Below, piece after piece: positions 12,521 through 25,365 of a stretch of 64,000 nucleotides of DNA (position 1 is its first letter; every line of letters begins with the position of its first letter). The DNA is from Sipunculus nudus. Taxonomy: Eukaryota > Annelida > Sipuncula > Golfingiida > Sipunculidae. A program made the translations under genes and the position numbers. Below the pieces are notes generated by a model. It was given only the letters and a program-made list of their open reading frames with translations, was not told where the DNA came from and searched no databases. The stretch covers positions 56,253,870-56,317,869 of the forward strand of contig CM049307.1 of NCBI GenBank assembly GCA_026874595.1. Reading direction: 5' to 3'.

Positions 12521-13918
12521 CGGAAAAGCAGACTAGTCAAGAAAGTACTCTATAATTAATGACCAAGTCACTTCTAATAAATGTGTGTTTATATTGTTAT
12601 TGCAGTTAATATATGCATACACATGAGGTATTAATAGCAACTGACACAATACCCTCTTGAACAATGTCCTGGATGGAGGACCCACATGAACCTAGGACCA
12701 GAAGTTGGACAAACAGTTTGGATCGCGATTTCGTTCTGGAAGATTCAGTAGCAGGCAAGTTGGTTGCATCAAACTCCGGAATCCTAGAAGAATGCTATTC
12801 GACTATGATGTTACGTGCCGAGTCGCCACGTTAGAAGGTAAAGATGCTGTTTTTGCAATTGATAAAGGGGTCCATTTTGGGAAGTATTATTTGCCAGACA
12901 GATATGAAGCCATAATCAACGACCCGAACTGTTATTGTTACTTACTCGTAAAGGATGACGAAATCGTAAGTAGACCGTACTCTGACGGTGGTGTGCTACG
13001 GAGCGAAAGGTGCGTGTCTAAACGGCAAAGTGTCAAAGCCTCGATAGAAACTGGGAGTTCCCCCCAAATGTCCTAACAACAGGTTATGTCTTTTGGTTTA
13101 TCACTAACCCCGTACCCATAAAACCTGAAGTCCAGCTGGCTGCAAAATAAAACACCATATCCTCATCCAATAGACACTGCCGCCTTTAGAAAATATATAA
13201 GGGTTCTCTTCCTTTTCCGAAATCTTGGATCCGTCCCTAACGGAGGAAAAGCAGACTAGTGCAGAAAGTTCTCAATAATTAATGACCGATCACTTAATAA
13301 ATGTGTTTATTTTGTTATTGCGGTTAATATATGCATTCATACGAGGTATTAATAGCAACTGACACAATACCCTTATGAACGTTGGTCGAATGAAGGACCC
13401 ATATATACCGAGGACCAGAATTTAGACGAACAGTTTGGATCGCGATTCCTTTCTGGAAAATTCAGTGGCAGGCAAGTTTGTTGCATCAATCTCCGGAATC
13501 CTAGAGAAAATGCTGTTCGACTATGGTGTTACGTGCCGCGTCGCCATGTTAGAAGATAAAGATGCTGTTTTAGCAAATTTTAAAGGGGTCCATTTTGGAT
13601 GGGATTATTTGCCAGACAGATATGAAGCCATCATCAACGACCCGAACTGTTATTGTTACTTACTCGTAAAGGATGACGAAATCGTAAGTAGACCGTACTC
13701 TGACGGTGTTGTGCTACGTAGCGAAAGGTGCGTGTCTCAAAGGCAGAGTGTCAAAGCCTCGATAGAACCTGGGAGTTTCCCCCCAAATGTCCTAACAACA
13801 GGTTATGTCATCTGGTTCATCACTAACCCCGTACCCATAAAACCTGAAGTCCAGCTGGCTGCAAAATAAAACTTCATATCCTCATCCAAAAGACAGTGCC
13901 ACATTAGAAGATATAAGT
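12482..13918 (+). repeat. two-copy tandem duplication carrying exon 1 of gene 2
   Basis: About 12482-13207 and 13208-13918 are direct copies (unit about 0.72 kb). Each starts with the same CTCTTCCTTTTCC phrase, continues through GGAAAAGCAGACTAGT and TTAATATATGCAT, and includes a full exon 1 and its following intron sequence. The first unit begins inside the right end of the GCGGATCCAGG-ended element, which suggests that the repeat served as a breakpoint. Confidence 0.8.
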
Positions 13919-15668
13919 TTCAATCGAAAAATTTTCTAGGAAACAAATAATAAGCTGAGCTGCATTATGAGCTGCCAGAGACTTCCTCTATTCTCAAAGT
14001 CATTTATTTTAATATTATTTCAGGCTTTGGTGTTAATATTTGCAAATTTTCAATTTTCTCGACAAAATAATAATATATTAGCAATGCCTTTTATATGGGA
14101 CCACTTATACAGCTAAACAAATGTTGAACGTTCGACCAATGTAAGATTGCTTGAGCTGTCCTTTGAGCTAGAATCATTAAGCTAAGTATTTTACGGTCAT
14201 GTTGTCACTTCACTCAATTATTTCCATGTTTATAATTTGTTTGTTATTCTTCAAGATTGGATTTGCCGGACATAGAGTTTTAGCAGATAACAGAGCTACA
14301 GTAGCAGGGATGATGAGGCTGAGACAGGAACACCAAGGTAAAGGATTAATAAAAAGCCTCGACCAGCACATACTGAAGAAAGTTCAGCAGGACCATCCCT
14401 TTATAGAAACCTACCGTTACGTCACACGTAATGCAGCACAGGTCAGGAAACGTGTTGATGATCCTGCATCAGGGTACCGCTTGATTGCTAACGTGGTGAG
14501 CCATTCAGTACTAATACACATCGTGTGACCTACGACCTACTTCAGTTCTTTATATCTCTGTATGTCCGTCTCTCTGTCCTTCTAAGTTTCATTCTTCAAA
14601 TTCTTTAGTCATTCTGTATCTTGCCCTGAATTTCCATTTATGTATGTACCTGTCGGTCCGTTTGCACGCAAAGGGGTATTTAAAAGTGATCGTGAATGTT
14701 GGTACTGAAAAAGGCTATGATCTGGGCAGCGATCTTCTGCCAGTTCGTCCGTCCGTCCTTCTGTTTATCCGGGCGTCCATCTGTTAAACATTGGTACAGC
14801 CGGCCGCCATAATTACCAGGTATTTCATGAAACCCACTTTAGATATTGAGTTGGAAAGTATATCACCTGAGCTCAATTTTAGGCAAAATACATGTACATT
14901 TAGGTTTGTAACCAGGCTTCACTGTGGTGTCGCCGTGATACCTTACCAGGAATTTAAGGGATCCCATTGGAACTCACTATGAAATATTCCAAAACGTGTC
15001 TCGCCCGAGATTCATTATTGGCAGGATCCACAAATAACAAATGAGGTAAGAGGATATGAGAATTAAGACGTGTGTATTATACCCTCTTGTGCTGCTCATG
15101 GTAGATATTTTACTCCAATAAGAATACATGCATTCGTTTCTTTCAGAATCATTATTGTTTAGCCACCACTAAGTCCAGGTTGAGAGCAATATTAAAGGTG
15201 GGGCGCAGCTTGGAGAACCACAATGTTATGTCGGCCAGAGAGTTAACGACGTCACACGGAGATACCGACGTGAAACTTACTATTGGAAAGGTGTTTTTAT
15301 ACGGTGCAACTTGGGTCCCGATGACAACAACATGGAAAAATATAGCGGTTGCAGCAGAGAGACTTCCAGCATACGTCACACTCTGTGCAGGAAACTCCAT
15401 CACCGCTCTGAGCGTCTCTGACCTACATATCTCAAGTCGTGGCTATGTCGTTACTCTTCATTTCTCTTCACTAAATAGCGCTACTTTTGATTGTCATTTT
15501 CAGCGACATTTAAAAGACATAATGGAAATGATCCCTTCTTTGGAAACTAAGTTTTTCACCCGCGTCACAGGACCACTTAAACAAGAGACAATTAAAGCCG
15601 TACTGGCTGAATATGGGGAGATGGTGATGGAAAATGAAGTATATGCGGCTGAGAAAAGACTGAATTAA
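12792..15668 (+). CDS. HNAT/NAT16-like GNAT N-acetyltransferase, gene 2, with two alternative first coding exons
   Basis: Exon 1a is 12792-12965 and exon 1b is 13510-13683. Both are 174 bp, open, start with ATG and end in the same phase-0 GTAAGT donor. They join to exon 2 at 14256-14495 (acceptor TTCAAG, donor GTGAGC) and exon 3 at 15147-15668. Either product is about 312 residues. Exon 1a encodes a variant with AIDKGVHFGKYYLPDRY; exon 1b has ANFKGVHFGWDYLPDRY. Splicing 1a to 1b would also stay in phase but would put two N-termini in one protein, so mutually exclusive use is more plausible; this is inference. Exon 2 has the EHQGKGLI acetyl-CoA loop, and exon 3 has SVSDLHISSRGY and SATFDCHFQRHL. 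No inactivating change is seen. Alternatively, one of the two first exons may be silent. Confidence 0.8.
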
Positions 15669-16159
15669 AAGAATGGTTTTTAACTTGATTTGCAAGCAAC
15701 AACAAAATTCCGCTTTTTGATACAAGTTGTATTCTACGTATGATAGAATTGCACCTGAATTAAATGTTAGTTGCTTAAATGATTAAAATATATGGTATAT
15801 AAATAAGTGAATTGGAACAGAAAAAAATACGATATTGGTTGTCATACTAAGGCAGTGAAAAAAACTTGTTTATTGAGCTGTTCATGAATATAAAATGTAT
15901 TTCTTCAAAAATGAAATATTCTTCTAGTTTTCAGGTTACTTGGTGTTCTTAAATAAGATTTGTGCATGTTAAAGTGTTATAATGAACATATGATATTTGC
16001 TTTATTTGGTAGGGGAGGGTTGCTTATGTACGAGAGACTCTGAAGTGTTTGTATATAGGTTACATTGCTCAGTCATGGGTTACATTTATGGATATGAGAC
16101 AAGGGACCATTTGAAATTGTTTGAGATGCTGTGTCGTATGAAAGTCAATTTCATTAATA

Positions 16160-16257
<98 letters not shown>

Positions 16258-17885
16258 ATTGTTCCTCAAGGTCTGATTTGTAAATAAGCCATATTGGAGA
16301 TTTAGCGCAAACATGAGCGAAAAAGAATAAAAGAGAAGAATAGAAAACGATAAAAATGATCGATGGTTTGCCCCCCAACGACAAAAAGAGGACCAAAATA
16401 TTGATATAAACATAAACTCAGCAACCCCTATAGGCCTACCCCGTAGGAAGGATTATTAAATGAATTGTTCCACAGACTTTGGAGAGTTTACTTTTTTACT
16501 TGTCCAAAGATACATGTCCAGAAACAATAAGAGAAATATTGCAATTTACAGGAAGAATATAAAATATGATTCAGTTCGTGAAGTAATGCAAATATAGTAA
16601 TACCTACAAGAATCCGTTTAAAGGATCGACTTTTGTACTTTTGTTATTTTTATGTGAGTCAGGAACTGTGAATTTACTATATGAAAGAGAATCAAGAGCA
16701 TTCTCTGATAAAATCATGTTGAATACATCAGTTTAAAATCTTGGATAACCCAAGGCCACCCGAATCATGAACCTTTTTTGAGCTTTTCTCGAAAGTCAGA
16801 TGTTTTTAATTCTTTGGTAAACAAGGTCATTCGAGTAATGTAATATATTTTATAAAAACAAGTTCTATTTGAAATCAAGGTAATGAGTCTCACTATGAAA
16901 GTCTTGTAGCAGATGTACGTGGAATATAAATTATAAACTGGGAAGAATGGACAAATTATAAGAGAGGCAATCCAGTGTTGATTCCCGATGGCACCATTCA
17001 TGGAACTTCAAGGGGAGGGGCATGATAGAGTTTTCCCATCCACTTGAGTTTGACCGGTTTGAAAGTTTAGGTTTTAATAGTGCAGTATGGGGTTTGTAGC
17101 GTGTATTGTTACCCAGCTACCCACTCTGGGAAACCAGCGGTGGCAGCGTCTGGTGAGGAGAAATGAAGAATAATGATGAAGCCTTGGTCATTGTCTCGAC
17201 ACCAAAGGTTAACGGACGGACGGACGGATGTACCGAAGAATGCAGCCTAGGCAATAAAATAACCAGAAGGCGGGCATTTAAAAACTCGGATAATCTCTTG
17301 AATAGAATTTACACCAACGTGTTTGTTAATTGGTATGTTTAATGATAATATACACCAGGTATATTTGCGAAACGGAAATATCAAACTCAATTGGTTTACA
17401 GAAAATTACAACTGGAATGGTAAAAATTATGCATTTCAACCGTGTTTGGTGTAGTCTCCGCCTGAATACAGGACAAAATTCAAGAGGGCAGTGTGTAAGT
17501 TGATATAATTACCGCGTCTTTATGCATATATAAACCGTAATAAGTACAAATATTCTCATTCAAAGTGACTTGGTCATTATTTATTCGTCAGGCTAAAATT
17601 AAACTGGCACAAAAAAAATAACCCAAAGATCATACAAAATCACCTGTTTTAGTAATCACATTCTTAAGTGCCCCTTCCACTGCAACATTTGTTATTTCCC
17701 CGTGGTCCTTCTGTTTAGTCTCCCCTGGACATGCACGCAACTTTAAACTTAACAATTATCTTATCCATCATTATGCCCAACTGAAATTTCATTTTAGTAC
17801 CCCGATGGATACCCTTTGTATCACTATTGTATGCAAGTGGAGCGGCGAGAGTTAGCATCATATAAATATTTATAGAGCCGTAAAG
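15669..17885. other. gene-free interval after gene 2 with a long (TA)n tract
   Basis: Contains (TA)n at about 16163-16254, which interrupts two otherwise meaningless frames. A short GGACGGACGGACGGA tract lies at about 17214-17228. I see no gene or transposon ends otherwise. Confidence 0.5.
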
Positions 17886-18212
17886 CAGTGTTTCCATATG
17901 CGCGTATATGCGTATATGTGCGTGAAAAATAAGTGTGTTTCCATGTGCGCTTATGTGCGTATATACGTGAACTGGCAGACGTATATATTTGTACAAGTGG
18001 ATCAAGCAGGCCTTCCACAAAAAGATGATGAAAGACGTAATTTTACCCTTAATCCCTGAGTTCACACAGACCCTATGCGTGAAAATCGCTCCTGAGACGA
18101 TTTTCACGCATACACGCACATACGCATATACGCTGACGGACACATGGAAACACCCCAGTTACAAAATCATATGAGCGATTTTTCACGCATATACGCGCAC
18201 ATGGAAACCCTG
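17886..18212. mobile_element. hAT-like MITE (327 bp)
   Basis: The left end reads CAGTGTTTCCATATGCGCGT and the right end, reverse-complemented, reads CAGGGTTTCCATGTGCGCGT; the match continues through ATATGCG. CAG-starting terminal repeats of this form are typical of hAT elements. Further inverted copies of the GCGTATATGCG / GTGCGTGAAAA words sit inside (for example around 18080-18110), giving a nested fold. Flanking 8-mers (CCGTAAAG and CTTAAGAG) are only loosely alike, so the target-site duplication is decayed or uncertain. No transposase is present. Confidence 0.7.
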
Positions 18213-20998
18213 CTTAAGAGACTATTTCTAGGGTTTCTAGGGTTTTACGCGCGACAGATATGCATTAACTTTTAACTCGAAGTGGGATGGGGTTTAGATT
18301 GGCTTTTAGAACTGCAGGGGGCGGGCTGACAAGCGCATGTATTCATATATGTGTACAGATAGAAACTTTGTGAATTAATGTCACTGTTTGTTTCATGAGC
18401 GAGTAACTCTCTTATCTTGTAGTAGGTGTATCGAAGTGTGTCGATCTATATGACCCTTGTACTGTTCCTCTGTACAACTGAAAGTTACTTTTTGTGTATA
18501 AAATGTACTCTGCTTTACGAGGGAGCTACTTATTTTTATAATTCTGTAAAACACAATGAGAAGTTTCCACACGCAGGTATTAATCCCTATGATATTTTTT
18601 TTATATTCCCTGAGAATCATCAGCCATCTGTTTAGGAGTCTTTTTGTCGTTTGAACATGTATCAGGAAAATTTGAACGTGAACATACTGTCTAGTATTGG
18701 GTTAATACTTTCGCGCTTTTTCAAAACCTCGGACGTCGAAACCCGACGAACACTTATAATTGTTAATCCGAGATATATGTAGTGCCTGTTTACTAGCGTT
18801 CATGAATAATGATACATATGGGATTTTTACTGTAATTAGAAAAATTACAGGTAACATATTTTTATCTTGCTCTCCGGATTACCTGCCTCCCGATATTTTA
18901 CAAACTGTGACATACTCTCCCTAAGTGTATTTGATTTAAGTTATATTACAACAGTGTTCCTAGTTTAAATCACTAAAGTGTGTATAGTAGGAAAGGATTA
19001 ATAAAGATGATTCGTCTGTTTTCAATTCGAGGTTATTCCCTCCGCCAGGATGGTACGCGTTCATTCCAGTCCGTGGGTGTGTGCATCTGTGACGGTTGTT
19101 TAGTAGTTCTCAATGACTCAGTGCGAGGGCGCCTCACTTGTCAACAGAAGGTGGTGCTTTTATTTTTGAAAGAGTAAAAATTATCACAATTATCACGGAT
19201 TACGTTCCATTTGTCGAAAGAAGGTGTCAGTGTTAGAGAACATGGTAGTTATGGATTTTTTTTTGTGGGAACGGGGAGGATATTTCATTTATTGACAGAA
19301 GGTGGCGCTGGCCCTTGGGACAGAAGGAGGAGCAGTTTCTCATGAGACACTGGGAGAAAAGTATACATTAACAGAGTAAACATGTGAAACTGTTGGTGAA
19401 ATGGCAGCGGTGGTCGACATAATATGATTCTGTTGTTTGTCAAATATTATATATCTATTCCTTGTGGGTGATATGTGAGGTACTGTATCTCCATCATATA
19501 GGATGGAGAATCCGGTTCTTGTGAATCACTGGGGGGCGCTGTACTCGTCGACAGATGTGGGTGCTTTTTTACGTGATGAGAGGAAGATGGCTGTCGAGTC
19601 TGAGGTAAATTTCGACAGGATGTGACGCTATCGCACATCATGTAAGGAGGATTAGCATTTCGAGTTAATCGGAGATTGATTTAATTGTAGACAGGTGCTG
19701 TCATACGTTCAAAAGACAGGTATAGCTTTTCTGAATTACCATGAGATTGCCGTAACTGTCTACAGCTATCGTACATGAAACAGATACGGTTAGCTTTGGT
19801 GATTTACAATTAGATCGCTGTAATAGTCTACAAAAAGCGGTGCTGTCGTATGTGACGCATATGGCATCAGTTCCTTAACATTCCATAAAGATGACAGGGC
19901 AGAATTAGAGTTCGACAGGGGTAGTTTGTCTTGGTATTTTAAAGCCATGGCCTCTGCTTCAGGAGCAAAGAAAGCTTAAAAGCGTGTGACCCAGAAGTTA
20001 TTTTTTACTCATGCAGAAAGAAAAAAGAAATCATGAATTCTGTCAGACTAGGAAAAGCATTTTGTTTCTGAATAAAATTGTATACTGGTACGAAGCATTT
20101 TTAACTGTCGACAGAACATTGCACTTTCATAGCGAGAACAAATAAATTTAGATACTTCTAGAAATTTGATATAATCCCCTATTCTGTTTATCTTTCATGC
20201 TAATTATCATCTGAGAACAAGTAAAATTTAGATAGTTTAAGGATATTTAATACAGTTCCCTATTCTGTCTCTCCTATATTCTCACTTATATTTGTTCCGT
20301 CTGCACACCCTCTCTCTCCCTCTCTCTCTCTCACTGTCTCTCTCTGTCTGTGTGTGTGTGTCTTAGACTTTTAATGAGACGAATCTTTTTATGGATTTGC
20401 AAGTTTATGTCAAAGTAAATATATATATATATATTTATATATATAATATAATATAATATAATTTAATATAATATAATATAATATAATTCATGTTGTTGAG
20501 AACTAATGTTGAGTCATAACGTTTTCAGGCGTTCATATTACACTTTAATGTGTGTACTATAAGTAAAAAATTTTAAGTATTATGAATAATTATTTTTTAT
20601 TCACCATTGTCATCTGCAAATCAGGGAAGCAACACTGAAACTTACCTGATCGCTAACATTTTTTTCCATGGCAGTTTAGTACACATGACATAATCCATAA
20701 GAAGAAAGCCTGTTCTCAAGTGAGGAAACGGCATACTTTATACTTAAACCATCTGCCGATCTTGGCGTTCGTAAACAATTAAGCAAAATATTGTCCGTTA
20801 CACGGGGTGTCGCCCAAGAGGGGTGTCCGCAGCCCTGTGTTTCTTAGGTGTGTTGACCATTATCAGGGCATTTCATGTTTCTGAGAGACACAGCCTGATG
20901 TCTATAATTAACCTTTCTTCTATTATTGGCTTCAGTAATGTCCCGGCTAGAAAAGGGGTGCCCTATTGTGAGCGCTCCGCGTGTGTCCTTCTCTCTGT
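18213..20998. other. gene-free interval with microsatellites
   Basis: No gene is recognised. It holds CT/GT-rich repeats at about 20310-20362 and a TATAA-type tract at about 20417-20487. Between about 19140 and 19860 the phrase GACAGAAGGTGGCGCT and weaker relatives recur several times, suggesting a very old tandem repeat. Confidence 0.45.
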
Positions 20999-22914
20999 TC
21001 GTGTGTTCTCCGTCCCTCGTTCCGTCCGTCCGTGCGACAGAGACGCTTTCTTTCGCGCGCATTATCTCAAGCAGAATACATTTCATCTTTCTCACATTTA
21101 TAACAGTGATTGGTGTCTATGAGGGCTCCGGGCTTGTCGAAGTACAGACCTGTCTGAATTCAAGTATTACCAATATGATGTTCCCATTTAAAAATATTGT
21201 CCTATGGAGTTTGTATGGTGGGCATTTTGGAATTTAGATGAAAATTCAGAATCCGCATAACTTTTTACTAAGATATCATAAGGTAAATGACGCCCCATTT
21301 TCCAAGCAATTCTGGCACGAGAATGGAGCTGTTGTGTTTATGATTTAAACAAAGGATAGGTATATAACGTGATAATTATATACATATTTTTTCACTCCAA
21401 ATGTGGCATTAATACAGGCTCTTCTTGTTCAAGGAGTGAATGCGGTGTATTTTGAGGTATTTGTTCATGACTATATCTATTCATTTCTATATCTATACAT
21501 AACATTTCTATACAGTTCATCCAAACAGTCAAAAGTGTAATTGGATTTTTCTCATATGGTGTGAGCTATAGTTTCAAATCACTGATAGTACATTCCCATA
21601 CTTTTGTCTGAGATGGTAGCAATAGACAAAGTTGTTTCCTATAAGACCTACAAAAACCAGTTAGTTACATGTAAATCTAAAAAAAAAAATTAAAACTTTC
21701 TTTTCACACTAACATAAAATGGTATTTGGGCAAAATTTGTATTTCTTTTGCCCGGCTAGGGCGTTAGTATTTATGTTTGCTACTAAATGCGTAAACAAAA
21801 TGTGATCCCACGCACCGATACACGTAAATTAGTTACATGATTTGCCACGAGGTGACAGTAACTGCACTAAGCATTGCAATTCAGTGAGAGAAAGTTTGAT
21901 TTCTCTGTCAGAGGCGACAATTAAGTCAAAATCATTGCATTGGCTGTACCAGTCTAGTATATCTAAAGTTCCTTTAGCAAGGACAAGACCACCATACGCC
22001 ATCAGACCCTTGCAGGAAGATCGTTTACTTACACAAGCAATTCCTAAAGCGAGTACTTATAAGAAATCACCACCGAGGCTTGTGACATAAACCCTTCTCT
22101 CACACCATTTTGAGATACATTAATAAAACTGTGGTGTGTAATACGATTAATCAGCTTATTTGGATAAATGCATTAAGCTGTCTTTCCATGTATGTCCATA
22201 CACGCTCATTATTTTAGAAACTTTTAGGTTCGACAGCGTATATGCGTATAAGCGGAAAAAAAGCTGCATCAGTGATTTTCGCGCATATGGTCTGCGTTTA
22301 CTCAGTCATTTCTGTTAAAATTATGCCACTTCAGAATCTTTTTATGCTAAAAACCACCACGTACACTAAGCCACAAAAAGCCACTCCGCAACGAACGATA
22401 TGAAAAGAAAACAACTTTCTATATATATTTGTAGCCTGAAACGAAATAATACTAGTTACTCAATCACCTGGGAAATTATCCAGCAGTCTAACACGGGGTA
22501 TCGTAATCTCTGTATCGAAAAGTAGTACCTCCTATTACGCAACAAAATCGGCCAAACACAGATTAGTTTAAACAAGCGTAATGAGCTTATTTCGTAATGT
22601 CGCCGTTTAGTGTAGTCTTTCATGTAACTAAATAACAGTCCAATAGGAATTGCATGCCCAAATTAAGAGATTGCTTGCTTTTACTTCATTTAGGTATAAT
22701 AAGCTGATGATATAAGGTAGGTAACGATTTTATGAACCCGGTTACCAATCTTATAGGATTGAAATTGTCAAAGACGGCTCATACAGCAGTCACTGACCAA
22801 TGTTAATCCCTCAGATCATACAACAAACTCAAACACTGACCCTTACGTTTCATTATGTAATACTTGTAATAATAAAATGAATTCGGTCCATCTTTGTTCG
22901 CAATGTGAAACCGC

Positions 22915-23866
22915 GTTGCGTATGACACTTTCATACCTCATTTTAAAGGTTACTGTTCCCGCAGCGACCTCGGCGATATGAGAATAAATAATTTTTGATG
23001 TACACATGATTTTGGGGGATTTTTATGTGTTTTGTGATTTGGGTGGAGGTAACCACACAAAAGAGTCGAACTGCCTTCGGCAAAGACCTGCTTGCCTGTG
23101 TGGTCACCTCTAGGATTAAGGACTATTGTGGATATGAAAAACCCCTGCTGTCAATGATTGATTTAAGCATGTTTGGTCTGACATTTGACCCACTCTTTGA
23201 CCCACTTACATGGTCAGTAAATTTGAAAAACACATGACTCTCGCTTAAGGGATGGGAGGGGTTCAACCAAGGAGGATTAATGACAAAACCTGATACTAAG
23301 TCCACAGGTCCGGAAAAGGGGCGAGGGGGGATGATTGTCCAGGCTTCAAAGTTGGTCCGAAACGATTTAGAAAAGGTTGCGGCGGCATAAAGGGGGTGCG
23401 GACCCCTTGGACTTCCCTTGGGTCCGCTTCAGGTATTAACAAGGTATGCATATTTCAGTTTCTTTCTTCAGGAACAGCTTCCTTGCCTTAAAACGTTCAT
23501 TTAAATCATCTTTAATGTCTTCCTCATATCAACCTATTCTTGATACGTCTAACAATAATAAGCATTCAAGGATTATCGAAAATCTGAATACGCCGCATAT
23601 ATTCTGGTTAGCAAATGTAAATATCATCACTGCACCACAGGACCGCAAAGTAAACATATCGATGTACGAATTTCTTGCCACGAGCACAGCGCCTCAAAAT
23701 AAATGTAAACAATATTTGCACATATCTCAATGAGACAGTATCCCACTAAAAATTTATATTTTCTTTAAAATTTTAGAATAAAAAAATGAGCCTAGATTCC
23801 TCAGCTCAATTAATACATCTCACCAACCCCGGTTAAAAAGCCCTGTTTACCGGGTTTATCAGCTAG
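22915..23866 (+). mobile_element. Helitron-like non-autonomous element, copy H1
   Basis: The 3' end reads CCCTGTTTACCGGGTTTATCAGCTAG, a decayed version of the hairpin seen in copy H4 (CCCGGTATACCGGG) followed about 10 bases later by CTAG, with T as the next base. A hairpin just ahead of CTRR and insertion before T are the known 3' signature of Helitrons. The 5' limit is set only by shared homology with the other copies and is approximate. No Rep/helicase coding sequence is visible. A GCGGATCC-type element is embedded at about 23245-23440. Confidence 0.6.
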
Positions 23867-25365
23867 TAACCAGATAATCATGATAAATCAATTGGAGAGT
23901 CTGTGATTTTCAGGCTAAAATTCTAGAGATTCACATGAGATTTTTGCGCGTTCCAAGAGGAGAGTAACTTGTAAAAAAAGTGTAAATATTTAATTATTTT
24001 GTTTCAGTATTTTACGTGAACATCGTATCATTGTATTGTTATAAAAAAGATAAAGCGGTAGTGTTTACAATTATTTAAAAGGAAGCAAATAAACAAAACA
24101 TAAGAAAAAGGAGGGTAGACCTTCTGGAAACTCGCTTTGCTCTCATTTAATTTTTTCCTTTGACGTTGTCCTATTTTAACGTATAATTTAAAATATATGT
24201 GCATGTTGATGGACTCTAGCGTCAAGTAAGCTCAATTAAGCTATATGTGGGAACAAGAAGAGTAAGGTCAGTAACTTACCATCAGTAAGGCAGCCCGTCT
24301 CAGGCAGACCACCTATATTGTTCATTTACCCAATATATGATTAAACTGACTCACATTTCCAGCAACTTTGTCTGCTGTTAAGGCAGCAACTATAGCGACT
24401 AAAATAGCATGATAAGAAAAGGCAAGACTAGGTATTCTGCAGGGAAGTTCCCCAATCATCTGCCGACCTGATGCCGATCTGATACTTGTAATATTTTTGC
24501 TCATGAATATTCATAGCTTAATGCTCCTATGAATATTCATATCTTCAAGGGTCGGGGCATTAGCAACAACTATTTCTTCCATACTTTGACGTAAAAATCA
24601 ATATAACATTCCCTGACAAGAGCTCAAACAAAATATAACTTAATTATACCTGAATTCCCCATCCCGCATCCCCTTTGGTAAAATATTCATTTCACGTGTT
24701 TTACAATTTTTAGGCCACCCAACTCGACGGACAACCGTCGGACCTATTTTTTCATTTTGAGTGTTCGATGCCGTTAACTATAATACAACTTGCGATGGTG
24801 TCACTCAACCGTTGCCAAGCAACTGCTCTACTCCCCGTAAATGGCCGTTATTTGTCCTAATACCTAGTGTGTCCTTAAGCGGTGATTTTCCAAATTTTCC
24901 ATAAAAACCTGTTTCGCAGCGCAACCTTTCAAAACCAGTTATCTCGGCCCATGTAGATCGTCCTACGGAATCCCCGTCCCACAAAAACAATCCCGCGGAC
25001 CTTCCTCCACGCAAGAACGAGTGATATGCTAGTATTGACGAGACAGATAAGCAATGATAAATGTGAGAATTTCCCTGATCTTTATTTGTCTCGGAGCTTC
25101 TGGCATGTATTTAATTTTATTTGACTCTGAAGCACCACAACCCACCCTCTGACCTGGCTCTCAAGTAGATGCTTTGGTATAGGTTACTAATACCTTTTTT
25201 ACCTTCCACGATTTCCTCTACCCGGCAAGTATTGCGGCGAGCTGCGGTGGGCAAATTGTCTTTGCGTACAGCTTATTGTCAACTGATGCATAGTGGCATT
25301 AACATGGTGCTTGCACGAAACACAAGAGTAATAATTATAATATTTCCAGGTGCAATTTAAGTAAT

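Noticed and set aside
18980..19177. Open frame with RKGLIKMIR, reminiscent of the exon 2 acetyl-CoA loop
   Set aside because: Only about six residues agree, the rest of exon 2 is absent, and no splice sites or other exons lie nearby; chance similarity.
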